From Deltaproteobacteria bacterium (GTDB lineage Bacteria; Myxococcota; Kuafuiibacteriia; Kuafuiibacteriales; Kuafuiibacteriaceae), in the NCBI GenBank assembly GCA_016713425.1, contig JADJPE010000005.1, forward strand, positions 1,054,001 through 1,118,000: DNA of 64,000 bases, in the 5' to 3' direction. Below the pieces are notes generated by a model. That model did not search any database and was not told where the DNA came from. It saw only the letters and a list, made by a program, of their open reading frames with translations. Positions within the stretch are counted from its first letter, which is position 1; each line of letters begins with the position of its first letter. Positions 17,872-27,786 of this stretch are shown piece by piece. Both the position numbers and the translations under genes were made by a program.

Positions 17872-18123
17872 CGCCAAGGCTTTACCACTCGGCCCGCACG
17901 CGCGCGACCCACCAAACTGGTTCTGCTTTCCGACTCCGGCCCACATTCACACCGCCTTCTGTCTCCTCGCGTCCTCGAATCGCGGGCCGCAAAGCCCCCG
18001 CCTGCAGCCGGTTCGGCTTCGGGTTGCCAACGGCGGCAGCCGACGGTACCACTCAAGGGGAGGGTGTGCGGGAAACGTGGTCCGAAGTCGTACTGTTCCC
18101 GCCCAAGAAAAGGAGGCAATCGC
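17872..18123. promoter_or_regulatory. Divergent promoter region between GH57 and PRC-barrel genes
   Basis: This 252-bp region must contain start signals for both genes. The one clear element is an AAAGGAGG ribosome site at 18109-18116, seven bases before the PRC-barrel ATG. I cannot place promoters confidently. Confidence 0.45.
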
Positions 18124-18711
18124 ATGGCCGAATACGTAGAGAACGCATCTGGGCTTCAAGGCATTTTGATCGCCAGTCGCGAAGAAGGTGCCATCTTGGG
18201 CGCGATCGATGGCATCTACATCGACCCCACCAAGAGAGCGCTGGCCGCGGTTGGATATCGCCCCCGAAGAGGCGGCCGACGCGGCCATTTCATCCTGGTC
18301 GAAGCCATCGAGACGGTCGGGCGCGACATTGTGCTGATCGACTCCGAGAGCAGCGCCAAAGAGGTGGGTGAGAGCACCACGCTTCCCGGGCGGAGCCTCA
18401 AATCATTGCAGGGCTGCTGGGTGACGACGGACGATGGTCACCATCTGGGGACCTTGGTCGACATGGACTTCTCCGGCCACAACTGGCTCATCTCGGAGCT
18501 CGAGCTATCCGACAACAAGCGACTCCCGGTCGACCCGAACGAACTGCAAATAGGCGACGCCATCATTGTCCCTCGCGGATATGCGGAGCTTGTGACGGCG
18601 CGGCCCGAAGCCCAGTACGGCGTCATGGGCCGACTCCTGGGCGGCGAGCGCATCGACGATATCCGAAACACGATTCAACGCGTGCTCGGCTCGAACAAGA
18701 AGGACGACTAG
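18124..18711 (+). CDS. PRC-barrel domain protein
   Basis: 195 residues. Two PRC-barrel-like beta units are visible: GAILGAIDGIYIDPTKRALAA near the N-terminus and GCWVTTDDGHHLGTLVDMDF in the middle. The second is followed by SELELSDN and an IIVPRGYAELV strand. PRC-barrel proteins act as small adaptors in photosynthetic reaction centres, RimM-type ribosome maturation or stress-related membrane processes; the role here is not clear. The ATG is fixed by AAAGGAGG seven bases upstream. The C-terminal tail is charged (NKKDD). Confidence 0.8.
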   Translation: MAEYVENASGLQGILIASREEGAILGAIDGIYIDPTKRALAAVGYRPRRGGRRGHFILVEAIETVGRDIVLIDSESSAKEVGESTTLPGRSLKSLQGCWVTTDDGHHLGTLVDMDFSGHNWLISELELSDNKRLPVDPNELQIGDAIIVPRGYAELVTARPEAQYGVMGRLLGGERIDDIRNTIQRVLGSNKKDD

Positions 18712-18785
18712 TCGCCCTCCCGCAGCGGCTCGAATCGCGGTCCCGACCCGAGCGGCATGGGGCCCTCGATGCGGTTGATTCGAGA

Positions 18786-20213
18786 TCAGAAATGAGGGTC
18801 TTGGGTCTTGAATGAGGAGATAGCGGCCGACGCAATCACGCTCGTGATGACGAACCCACCGATCGTGTAGCGCCAGTTGTCGAGGAAGTACATGCCGAGC
18901 CCAGCACTCACGAGCGCAAGCGACGCCAAAGCCGCGGCCGAGAGGAGGCGTTGTTTGCCAACCCAGCAGGCTATGAGGAGGACGATGACCGCACCGAGGC
19001 TCACGACGGATTGCGCCCATCGATATCCTCTGAGAAATCCACGGCCAAGCACCGGCCGTAGCGATATCGTTGATGGGCGCACACCACGGTTGAACTCGTC
19101 GAAGAACCGATCCATCCCGTGCTGTCGCGTGTACATCGTCGAATATGAACGGCTGGCGTCCCTCCCGAGGACGACCTGATTTCGGATGACTCGAGCGATG
19201 TCGTCCGTGCGACCACCGATCAAGATCGCCAGCGAAGAGCGGATCTTCTCGGCCGTCTTGCTCTCATGCGCGGCGGCGAACATCGTGTCGACCCGAGCCC
19301 TGAACAACGGAACCCGCGCGAGATAATCCTTTTCCGATCTCTCAAGCCCATGCATGAACGTGTAGAGATTTCCGCGGGCATAAAACTCTGAAAGCTCCGG
19401 CCTCCGCTGATTTTCGGGCCGAACATTGAAGATGGCCTGATAGGCACCGTACCACTCGGCGCGCGCACCCTCGCCCACCGGAGTGAACACCCCGATCTCA
19501 GCCTTGTTCTCGCGCGCCATTGCGAAGAATAGGGCCGCCGACAATGCGCCCGAACCCACCAGACCAGCCGCCACGAGACGGCGGGTCACGTGCCGCTGCC
19601 GCAGAGCCATCCACGTCATCGCAACCAGAATCAAGCTGAAGGCCGCGAACTGCGCTTTGATGAGGGTCAGGGCAAGAAAGAGGAAGAATGGGGACGATAC
19701 GATGAATCGAGCCCGCCAAATGTTCCGGGGCGCTTCGTCCGCGAGCGCCTGAAGTGCGAAGATAAGGCTCACCGCGAAGAGAAGCGAGAGCGGGAAAGAC
19801 AACCCTTCCGTGATCAGAAGATTGGTCACCGCCACGAGTCCAGGAAAAGTGACCGCGAGCGCAACCGGGAAGGCGACCCAGCGGAGTCGAAGAAAGAGCA
19901 GGATGACACCCGCGATGAGGAGGCATCGTTGCACCAACGCCGCGAAAAAGATGCCATCCAGCCCGATGCCGTGCCCAACGATGGATGTTCCGCGCAAGAA
20001 GAGCGGATATCCTACCTGCCGATAACCTTGCTGAATGAAGCCACGACCAAGAAGGTCACGGCTATGAAAGAGGTAGGTGATCGTATCGTTGAGCGCCATC
20101 GCTGCAACATCGACGCGAAAGACGCGCAGGACGACGAGCGACGCGAGCACGAAGAAAACGACGCGCTCGCGCCTGCCCATCGGCGCGTGGGTCCTCAATA
20201 GACGCTGAAGCAC
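18786..20213 (-). CDS. Polytopic membrane protein, possible GT-C type glycosyltransferase
   Basis: 475 residues from a GTG with an AAGG-like site; an internal ATG at 20180 is an alternative. About nine to ten hydrophobic helices are visible. A first loop contains LNDTITYLFHSRDLLGRGF, whose acidic and aromatic residues resemble the luminal catalytic loop of GT-C enzymes such as ArnT or PMT-like proteins. A long soluble loop (~225-340) is followed by three C-terminal helices. Neighbours encode a GT2-methyltransferase fusion and an SGNH-like protein, so a role in cell-surface glycan or lipid modification is reasonable but unproven. Confidence 0.75.
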   Translation of the reverse strand: MLQRLLRTHAPMGRRERVVFFVLASLVVLRVFRVDVAAMALNDTITYLFHSRDLLGRGFIQQGYRQVGYPLFLRGTSIVGHGIGLDGIFFAALVQRCLLIAGVILLFLRLRWVAFPVALAVTFPGLVAVTNLLITEGLSFPLSLLFAVSLIFALQALADEAPRNIWRARFIVSSPFFLFLALTLIKAQFAAFSLILVAMTWMALRQRHVTRRLVAAGLVGSGALSAALFFAMARENKAEIGVFTPVGEGARAEWYGAYQAIFNVRPENQRRPELSEFYARGNLYTFMHGLERSEKDYLARVPLFRARVDTMFAAAHESKTAEKIRSSLAILIGGRTDDIARVIRNQVVLGRDASRSYSTMYTRQHGMDRFFDEFNRGVRPSTISLRPVLGRGFLRGYRWAQSVVSLGAVIVLLIACWVGKQRLLSAAALASLALVSAGLGMYFLDNWRYTIGGFVITSVIASAAISSFKTQDPHF

Positions 20214-20313
20214 GATCTGCCTTCGGTCGGTGTTTAGCCCAGGTCCGAACCATTCTCAAGAATCGCGCCCGGATCTTGTCTTTCGGCCTTCTTCCTCTGG
20301 TAAAACACCACGC

Positions 20314-21912
20314 ATGGACGAAACAGGGCCAGACGGGGACGCGATCGTCGCGAAATCAGGCAAGCACGAGCGCAAACACAAGCTCCTCGTTCTGGTCGTG
20401 GCGTACCATGCGCAGGACACGCTCGGTTCTGTGCTTCAGCGAATTCCTGTCTCGATCCTCGACGACTACGACGTGGAGGTTCTGGTCATCGACGACGCGT
20501 CGGGCGACGAGACATTTGCCGAGGGGAAACGGCAGGTAAGTCTTGGCTTGCCGTTCAGCGTGCGCATTCTCGCGAATCGTCTCAACCAAGGCTACGGCGG
20601 GAACCAAAAGATCGGCTACCACTACGCGATCGAGCATGGGTTCGACTTCGTCGCGCTCATCCACGGCGACGGACAATATGCACCCGAGCGGCTTCCGGAC
20701 CTTCTTCGACCCTTTCACGCGGAGTCGGCGGACGCCGTCTTCGGCAGCCGTATGTTGCGAAAAACGGATGCCCTCAGGGGCGGCATGCCGCTCTACAAAT
20801 GGGTGGGCAACATCATCTTGAGCACGTTTCAGAATCGGATACTCGACGCCTCCCTCAGCGAGTTCCATTCGGGCTATCGTGTGTATCGGGTCGCCGCGCT
20901 CGCGCAGGTGCCCTTCCATCTGAACTCAAACGACTTCCATTTCGATACGGAGATCATCATTCAGTTCATGCGGGCATGTCACAAGATCGTGGAAGTTCCT
21001 ATTCCCACGTACTACGGCGATGAGATCTGCCGCGTGGATGGTCTGAAGTACGCGTGGAACGTCGCGAAGGCCACTTCGAAAGCAAAACTCCAGGATGTCC
21101 ATCTTCTGTACGATCGCAAGTACGATTGCGCCAAAGATGGGTCGGTGTACGAGCTCAAGGACGGTTACGAGAGCTCGCACACGATCGTCCTTTCTCGTAT
21201 TCCAGCCGGTCCGGGTGTCCGCATCCTCGATATCGGCTGTGCATCTGGCTATCTGGGCCGCATGCTGCGGGCGAAAGGGGCCTATGTTACGGGCATCGAT
21301 GTCGGTGAGGGCTCCCGAGAGTCGATGGGACTCGATCAATACATTCGCCACGATCTGAACGCCGACCCGTTCCCCGTCGACATCGGCGAGTACGACTACG
21401 TCCTTCTCCTCGACGTCATCGAACACCTCGTATCACCCGAACGTTTTCTCGACGCGATTCGGAACGCGATGAAGTCTGGCAAGAGGGAGACGACGCTTCT
21501 CATCAGCACGGGCAACGTCGGGTTCCTTGTGAACAGATTCATGCACCTGTTCGGGCAGTTCAACTACGGGAAGAAGGGTATCTTGGATCTCACGCATACT
21601 CGCCTCTTCACGTTCCGAACGATGAAGTGGCTGCTCGAGCAATCGAGCTTTGAAATCATCGAGATCGATGGAATCCCAGTGCCTCTTCCAGCGGCCGTGG
21701 AGGGAGAGTGGTCACGCGCCCTTGTTCGCGCCAACTCGCGGCTCATCAACATCTCGAAGAGCCTATTCTCTTACCAGATGATCTTCGTCGTCCGGCCACG
21801 GCCCACGCTCGCAACCTTGATGTCCGACACAGAGCAGCACTCCGAGGAGCTGAGCGCTCGAATCATCGCCATTCAGACCCCCGCCCAAAACGCCAAGTCC
21901 AAGTCCAAGTGA
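20314..21912 (+). CDS. Fusion of family 2 glycosyltransferase and SAM-dependent methyltransferase
   Basis: About 532 residues. The N-terminal ~240 residues are a GT2 domain of the dolichol-phosphate-mannose synthase type: LLVLVVAYHAQDTL, VLVIDDASGDET, ALIHGDGQYAPERLP and GSRML. The C-terminal half is a class I methyltransferase: RILDIGCASGYLGRML (SAM-binding motif I), VTGIDV, DYVLLLDVIEHL and a late HTRLFTF segment. It likely transfers a sugar to a lipid or glycan and methylates the product or another part of the same polymer. The ATG at 20314 is chosen because the first conserved strand begins ~30 residues later. It is divergent from the polytopic membrane protein gene and convergent with the SGNH-like gene. 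Confidence 0.9.
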   Translation: MDETGPDGDAIVAKSGKHERKHKLLVLVVAYHAQDTLGSVLQRIPVSILDDYDVEVLVIDDASGDETFAEGKRQVSLGLPFSVRILANRLNQGYGGNQKIGYHYAIEHGFDFVALIHGDGQYAPERLPDLLRPFHAESADAVFGSRMLRKTDALRGGMPLYKWVGNIILSTFQNRILDASLSEFHSGYRVYRVAALAQVPFHLNSNDFHFDTEIIIQFMRACHKIVEVPIPTYYGDEICRVDGLKYAWNVAKATSKAKLQDVHLLYDRKYDCAKDGSVYELKDGYESSHTIVLSRIPAGPGVRILDIGCASGYLGRMLRAKGAYVTGIDVGEGSRESMGLDQYIRHDLNADPFPVDIGEYDYVLLLDVIEHLVSPERFLDAIRNAMKSGKRETTLLISTGNVGFLVNRFMHLFGQFNYGKKGILDLTHTRLFTFRTMKWLLEQSSFEIIEIDGIPVPLPAAVEGEWSRALVRANSRLINISKSLFSYQMIFVVRPRPTLATLMSDTEQHSEELSARIIAIQTPAQNAKSKSK

Positions 21913-21961
21913 ACATCTCGGCAAGCGGGAATCGGGAATCAAGATCGGCCGATCCAGGTAA

Positions 21962-23257
21962 CTAGAAACGCGAAGCGCTTCGAATGCCTCGATCCTGCTT
22001 CACAATCGAATAGACGATGTCGGTGAGTGCCGAGTGACCGGCCGCATTGATATGCGTGTCGTCGCGCCACCAGAGGTCTCGCCATGGTCGACCTTCCGAT
22101 GTCGAATCCGCTGCCACCATGAGCGGCTTCAGATCCGTGCAACTCCAGTTCTTTGCCGAGCATTCGGGAAGCAGTGCGCTCACGAAGCCGGACGGCGTCG
22201 AAAGATCCCCGAGTAGCATCTCTTCTTTGCTAGGCAACACGACAACCCGAAACCGCACGTGATGCTTGTCGGCGAGCGTCTGTATGTTGCCGATGGTTCT
22301 TATCATCCGAGAGAAGTTCGGATGATCATGCGCTTGTTGGGTCGTTCGCTTATACGCAACCACGTATGGCGAATAGAGAAGATGTCCGAGCTTTTCATCG
22401 AAAAACACTTTCGTGCTGGCCGCCGGCTGATCGATGGATCGATTGATGAGGTTTCGAACGACCGACTTTCGTCGCCAAACCATATATTGATCCCAGCGCG
22501 TCTGATCGATCCGACTCAATTTGGGCGACAAGTATCCACCCTCGAGATCATTGCCACTGAATAGAACCAACACCCAAACCGCATCCGATGTGAACTTGAG
22601 TCGGTCCGCCATCTCCACGAGATGCGCATAGGTGACCCATGGACTACCCGGCATCCCGAGATTGTACGTCGCAACGTGATGGCGCGTTCGCATCAACCGC
22701 CCCCACGTCGCCTCTTGAGTTGTACCGTTCCCAACAACGAAAGAGTCCCCCAGGATCGCGAGCTGAATCGGCTCCGTGCTATCGCCCGGGTCGTTGCGGA
22801 GACCCCATTCGTCGGTGGTGAACACGATGTCGCGCAGATCTCGCCTTGCCGGATCGCCGACCATCGAGGCGAGGTCACCAAAGGTCTGCTTGAACTCCAC
22901 GGTTCTGTTGGGTGCGTAGCGCGTCAGATTCTCAATCTTCGGATGACGCTGCGCGAGCATCTCGTGCGGTCGGTAATAGATGGCCTGCGCAAGAAATGCT
23001 CGACAGAAGACTTCCGCCGAAAACATCTGGAGCCCGATCATGGCGCCCACGAGCGTAAGATTTCGGACGAACTTGTTGTTCGGGAAGAAGCGTCGAGAAG
23101 AAAGTTCGATCGCAACGATCACCACGCTCGCGATAAGACCGATCCACCAGTCGATCGTCCCGAAGGTGACCAAGAGCAAGAGCGAGACCACGCCCACGCC
23201 AGCGACAAAGCGGTACATGCGATGCGAAGCATCGGTCGGTATAGGTTCCGAGTGCAT
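21962..23257 (-). CDS. Membrane-anchored SGNH/GDSL-like hydrolase
   Basis: About 431 residues. Three N-terminal membrane helices (FVAGVGVVSLLLLVTF, WIGLIASVVIVAIELS, LTLVGAMIGLQMFSAEVF) precede a periplasmic SGNH domain. Its blocks are AILGDSFVVGNGT (catalytic Ser in GDS), LFSGNDLEGG (the GxND block) and WWRDDTHINAAGH (Asp and His of the triad). Such proteins add or remove O-acetyl groups on polysaccharides, as AlgX-like or DltD-like proteins do. The ATG at 23257 follows a GGAGGAGG ribosome site. Its place beside the glycosyltransferases supports polysaccharide modification. Confidence 0.85.
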   Translation of the reverse strand: MHSEPIPTDASHRMYRFVAGVGVVSLLLLVTFGTIDWWIGLIASVVIVAIELSSRRFFPNNKFVRNLTLVGAMIGLQMFSAEVFCRAFLAQAIYYRPHEMLAQRHPKIENLTRYAPNRTVEFKQTFGDLASMVGDPARRDLRDIVFTTDEWGLRNDPGDSTEPIQLAILGDSFVVGNGTTQEATWGRLMRTRHHVATYNLGMPGSPWVTYAHLVEMADRLKFTSDAVWVLVLFSGNDLEGGYLSPKLSRIDQTRWDQYMVWRRKSVVRNLINRSIDQPAASTKVFFDEKLGHLLYSPYVVAYKRTTQQAHDHPNFSRMIRTIGNIQTLADKHHVRFRVVVLPSKEEMLLGDLSTPSGFVSALLPECSAKNWSCTDLKPLMVAADSTSEGRPWRDLWWRDDTHINAAGHSALTDIVYSIVKQDRGIRSASRF

Positions 23258-23496
23258 TCGACTCCTCCTCCACCCACCGATCCGGCCGGCCGGGCGAAAC
23301 ATTCACCTCAGAGGGGAGTCATGATTCCTGGCGACGAGGAGGCGATTCAATGCGCGTCGTCGGCTCTTCGACGTCCGATGGAGTTGGATTCAGGTGCTTT
23401 CGTCAGGCTGGAACCGTGCGGTCGCCGAAATCCCACACACACGGCAAGGTGAAGGTGAAAGTGAAGGAACCTGATCCTCGATCAACGAGAGCCGTC

Positions 23497-26400
23497 TTAG
23501 CCAACCCAGCGCCGTGCATTACGAAACATCCGCATCCACGGCGCATCTTCTTGCCACTGGCTCGGGTGCCAGGAGTGCTGCACGGTTCGGAAGACACGCT
23601 CCGGATGCGGCATCATGATAGTTACACGTCCGTCGAGATTCGTGAGCGCGGCGATGCCTCCCACTGAACCATTGGGATTTTGGGGGTAACGTTCGGTGGG
23701 CTCTCCACGTACATCGACGAAGCGTACGGCGACCAGACCCGCGGTCCGAAGACCCAATTCGGCATCGAGATCTGAGAACTCCGTGCGCCCTTCACCGTGA
23801 GCAACCGCGATCGGGACGACCGATCCCTCCATGCCACGGAACAAGATCGACGGACTCTTCTCGATACGCACCATCGAAAGCCGCGCCTCAAACTGCTCGG
23901 ATCGGTTGCGTACGAACCGAGGCCAATGATTCGCGCCCGGAATGAGTGCCTTCAGGGATGCGAGCATCTGACATCCATTACAGACACCAAGCGCGAACGT
24001 GTCGGTGCGTTGAAAGAAGCCCTCGAACATCGCGCGCATGCGCTCATGGAAGAGCACGGACTTGGCCCACCCGCCGCCGGCGCCCAAAACATCGCCGTAA
24101 GAAAACCCGCCGCAGGCGACGAAGCCTCGATAGTCGCTGAGCTTCCTGCGGCCTTCGAAAAGGTCCGTCATGTGGACGTCTTCGGCCTGAAAGCCCGCCC
24201 GGTGAAAGGCGGCGGCCATCTCGGTGTGTCCGTTGACCCCTTGATCGCGGAGCACCGCAATGCGAGGTCGGGCACCGGAAAGAACAAAGGGCAGCGCAAT
24301 GTCGTCTTCGAGATCAAACGTGACCCGAAGGCACGAGGCGGGATTCGAAGCTTCGACACGCGCGGCATGTTCTTCGTCCGCGCACCTGCGGTCGTCGCGA
24401 AGACGCTGCATCGCGTAGGTCGTCTCCGACCACGCGGCTCGCAACGCGAACCGCGAAACATCGAACACTCGCCGCCCCGAACAAGAAAATGAGACTCGCT
24501 CCGTCGATCGCTTCAACAAGCCCAATCGATGAGTAACATCCTGGAGCCGGTGCGCGGCAAAGATCGAAAGACAACGGTCGACGTCGTCGGGCAACACCGC
24601 AACGACCGCGCCGAGCTCCTCCGCGAAGAGCACGGCTTGCTCCGTCCCGGCAAGGTCGGGGCCGTCCCGGTCGCTCCTGGATCGAGCGTATGCAGCCAGC
24701 GGGCCGATATCGACTGCGAGTCCAGCATCACTCGCGAACGCCATCTCGACGAGCGTGGCGAACAAGCCTCCGTCAGAGCGATCGTGATAAGCGAGAAGCA
24801 ATCCTTGGGTGTTCAAAGCCTGGACGGCTTCAAAGAAACCTTTGACGCGATGGGCATCATCGAGATCGGGGGCCTTCGATCCAAGTTGTCCGTAGACCTG
24901 CGCCAACGCGCTCCCACCGAGGCGATTTGCACCGGCGCCGAGATCGATCAGAAGCAGTACGGCGACGTCATGATCGACATCGACCGCGGGGGTCAGCGAA
25001 CGCCGAACGTCGACGACGGGCGCGAACGCTGTGACGACGAGTGTCATGGGGGCCACGACCGCGCGCTCAACCCCATCGCGCTCGTCGCACCAGACGGTCT
25101 TCATGGACAGCGAGTCCTTGCCCACTGGGATCGCGATGCCAAGCTTCGGGCAAAGCTCTGCCCCGACCGCCTTTACGGCATCGTACAGTCCTGCTTCCTC
25201 GCCCCGTTGCCCCGCCGCAGCCATCCAGTTTGCGGAGAGCTTCAGGTCGCCAAGATCGGCGATCGCGGCCGACGCAATGTTGGTGATCGCCTCTCCGACC
25301 GCCATACGCGCGGAGGCCGCCGGGTCGAGCAGCGCAAGAGGGGCGCGCTCGCCGATCGCCATCGCTTCGCCGGTGTAAGCATCAAAACCCGTGGCCGTAA
25401 CCGCCGCGTCCGCCACCGGCACCTGCCAGGGCCCCACCATAGGGTCGCGACAGACCAAGCCGCCGACCGTACGGTCGCCGATCGTCACGAGGAACGTCTT
25501 GTCGGCAACGGTCGGCAGGCGAAGCACACGAAACGCAGCTTCCTCGAGGTCGATCGAGTGAAGCGCCGCTTCACCATCGGAACCATGATCAACTTCGGAC
25601 GCGACGTTCACGTCCTCGCCGACGCGCGCGACCGAAACGTCTCCATCGGGACGTGCCCGGGCGGCAGCAGCACGACCATAGACCCGCTCATCGCGGCGCG
25701 TGGCCCGTGGGGGCTTTCCGAAGAGGAGGTCGAGCGACACGTCAATGGGGGTAGAGCTGAAATGCTCATCTTCGAGGCGCAACACCGGGGCATCCGTCGC
25801 CTCGCCGACGACAGCGCAGGGGCAACGTTCGCGTTCACACAAGGTCACGAACTGATCGAGACGGTCGCGCGCAATCGCCAAGACGTAGCGTTCTTGCGCT
25901 TCGTTGCACCAGATTTCGAGCGGTGTGAGTCCTGGCTCGGCATTCAAGATCGCGCGCAGAGCAAGTCGCGCGCCGCGACCACCACCGTGCGCGAGTTCGG
26001 GCAACGCATTCGAGAGTCCACCCGCGCCAACATCATGGATCGAGATGATCGGATTCATGTCCCCCAGCGCCCAACAGCGATCGATCACTTCTTGGCAGCG
26101 CCGCTCGAGCTCAGCGTTGTCGCGTTGGACCGAAGCGAAGTCGAGATCTTCACTCGATGCACCCGCGTCGACGGAAGACGCCGCACCACCGCCGAGGCCA
26201 ATCAACATCGCTGGTCCTCCGAGCACCACGAAACACGCGCCGGCCGGAATCGGTGACTTGTGAATGTGTGACGTTCGGATGTTGCCGATCCCGCCCGCCA
26301 GCATGATCGGTTTGTGGTAGCCACGGGCTTCGGTCGACGACGATGCGGGCGACGACGATGCGGGCGACGACGACGTCATCTCGAAGGTGCGGAAGTAGCC

Positions 26401-27606
26401 GAGGATGGCCGGGCGCCCGAACTCATTGTTGTATGACGCGCTGCCGATCGGCGCCTCGAGCATGATCTGCAGCGGGGACGCGATGCGCGTCGGCCGCCCG
26501 ATCGTCGTCTCCCACGGCTGGACGGCGCCGGGGATGAACAGATTCGAGACCGAGAAGCCCACGAGCCCGGCCTTCGGTTTTGCTCCGCGGCCCGTCGCGC
26601 CCTCGTCTCGGATCTCGCCGCCGGAGCCTGTCGAGGCGCCCGGTGCAGGTGATATCGCCGTCGGGTGGTTGTGGGTCTCGACCTTCATCAACATGCAGAC
26701 GGGTTCGACGTGGAAGTCGTAGACGCCCGTCTCGGCATCAGGAAAGAAGCGCCCTGCAACGACGCCATCTACGACGGCCGCGTTGTCCGAGTACGCGGAG
26801 ATCACGCCGCGAGGTGACGCCTCGGTAGAGCGGCGGATCATCTGAAAGAGAGTCGATTCTTGAGGAACGCCATCGATGATGAACTCAGCGTTGAAGATCT
26901 TATGCCGACAGTGCTCGCTGTTGGCCTGAGCGAACATCATCAGCTCAACATCCGTCGGGTCGCGGCCCATGCGACCGAACGCATCGAGCAGATAGTCGAG
27001 TTCGTCGAGCGACAACGCCAGGCATAGGTTCGCGTTGGCCTCCTCGAGCGCATCTCTTCCCCGCGCGCCAAGCGCGATCGTTTGAAACGATCGGGGCTCC
27101 TGATGCAGGAAGAGCCTCTCCGCCTGATCCAAGCCCTCGAGGACGCTCTCCGTCATGGGATCGTAGAAGCCGTCGAACGTCGCGTGCTCGTCGGCGGGGC
27201 GCACCGCGTGCGTCACCCGCCACTCGATTCCGCGCTCGATGCGCGTCACGGATTTCAAGCCGCAGATCTGAGCAACGTCGGTCGCCTTCGATGACCACGG
27301 CGAGATGGTCCCGATTCGGGGCACCACCCAGAAGCGCTGCGTGCAGCCATCCGCTTCGATACGTTCATCGTCACGCTCGCCATTGGGCGCATCCGATGGG
27401 CCATGCGATGGGCCATGCGTTGGGCCATAGGTTACGAGCGCCTCGAGGACCTCGCGCCCACGCCGGTCGAGCGGGCCCGCGATCTGCACGAAGTGGAGAT
27501 AGCGCGCATCGATCGCGCGGATTGTCGGATGTCGAACCTTGAGCTGGTCGAGCCTCTGAATGCGACGAGCGGGCGAAAACAAGGCCCCACCTTGGATCGT
27601 GAGCAT
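23497..27606 (-). CDS. purL: Phosphoribosylformylglycinamidine synthase (FGAR amidotransferase)
   Basis: 1369 residues, the large single-chain form found in Proteobacteria (E. coli about 1295). It catalyses the ATP- and glutamine-dependent fourth step of purine synthesis. The N-terminal region is followed by the linker and FGAM synthase core with FAQANSEHCRHKIFNAEF, KVETHNHPTAISP and GPAMLIGLGGGAASS. The C-terminal glutamine amidotransferase has ALGVCNGCQML with the nucleophile Cys, and PHPERVFR with the catalytic His. A lineage-specific Ser/Pro/Ala insert encoded by a short tandem repeat (26336-26380) lies in the core. No neighbouring pur genes are present. Confidence 0.98.
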   Translation of the reverse strand: MLTIQGGALFSPARRIQRLDQLKVRHPTIRAIDARYLHFVQIAGPLDRRGREVLEALVTYGPTHGPSHGPSDAPNGERDDERIEADGCTQRFWVVPRIGTISPWSSKATDVAQICGLKSVTRIERGIEWRVTHAVRPADEHATFDGFYDPMTESVLEGLDQAERLFLHQEPRSFQTIALGARGRDALEEANANLCLALSLDELDYLLDAFGRMGRDPTDVELMMFAQANSEHCRHKIFNAEFIIDGVPQESTLFQMIRRSTEASPRGVISAYSDNAAVVDGVVAGRFFPDAETGVYDFHVEPVCMLMKVETHNHPTAISPAPGASTGSGGEIRDEGATGRGAKPKAGLVGFSVSNLFIPGAVQPWETTIGRPTRIASPLQIMLEAPIGSASYNNEFGRPAILGYFRTFEMTSSSPASSSPASSSTEARGYHKPIMLAGGIGNIRTSHIHKSPIPAGACFVVLGGPAMLIGLGGGAASSVDAGASSEDLDFASVQRDNAELERRCQEVIDRCWALGDMNPIISIHDVGAGGLSNALPELAHGGGRGARLALRAILNAEPGLTPLEIWCNEAQERYVLAIARDRLDQFVTLCERERCPCAVVGEATDAPVLRLEDEHFSSTPIDVSLDLLFGKPPRATRRDERVYGRAAAARARPDGDVSVARVGEDVNVASEVDHGSDGEAALHSIDLEEAAFRVLRLPTVADKTFLVTIGDRTVGGLVCRDPMVGPWQVPVADAAVTATGFDAYTGEAMAIGERAPLALLDPAASARMAVGEAITNIASAAIADLGDLKLSANWMAAAGQRGEEAGLYDAVKAVGAELCPKLGIAIPVGKDSLSMKTVWCDERDGVERAVVAPMTLVVTAFAPVVDVRRSLTPAVDVDHDVAVLLLIDLGAGANRLGGSALAQVYGQLGSKAPDLDDAHRVKGFFEAVQALNTQGLLLAYHDRSDGGLFATLVEMAFASDAGLAVDIGPLAAYARSRSDRDGPDLAGTEQAVLFAEELGAVVAVLPDDVDRCLSIFAAHRLQDVTHRLGLLKRSTERVSFSCSGRRVFDVSRFALRAAWSETTYAMQRLRDDRRCADEEHAARVEASNPASCLRVTFDLEDDIALPFVLSGARPRIAVLRDQGVNGHTEMAAAFHRAGFQAEDVHMTDLFEGRRKLSDYRGFVACGGFSYGDVLGAGGGWAKSVLFHERMRAMFEGFFQRTDTFALGVCNGCQMLASLKALIPGANHWPRFVRNRSEQFEARLSMVRIEKSPSILFRGMEGSVVPIAVAHGEGRTEFSDLDAELGLRTAGLVAVRFVDVRGEPTERYPQNPNGSVGGIAALTNLDGRVTIMMPHPERVFRTVQHSWHPSQWQEDAPWMRMFRNARRWVG

Positions 27607-27786
27607 CGTGGGGGGAGCATGCCACTAAGGCGCGAAGGCGTGTAGCACGCAGTTGGATTTCCGGCGTGCTTGTAGTCTTGGGTAAACCCACCGGTTCGTG
27701 AAGCAACGCGCGACATGCGCGCCGCTCTCGCAAACGTTGGCAAGCTCGGTGTTGAGGGCCGCGGACTTCATGTTACGGGAAGATCG

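Noticed and set aside
24529..26256. 575-codon plus-strand frame opposite purL
   Set aside because: It lies fully within purL, whose identity is certain; no motif is seen in the shadow frame.
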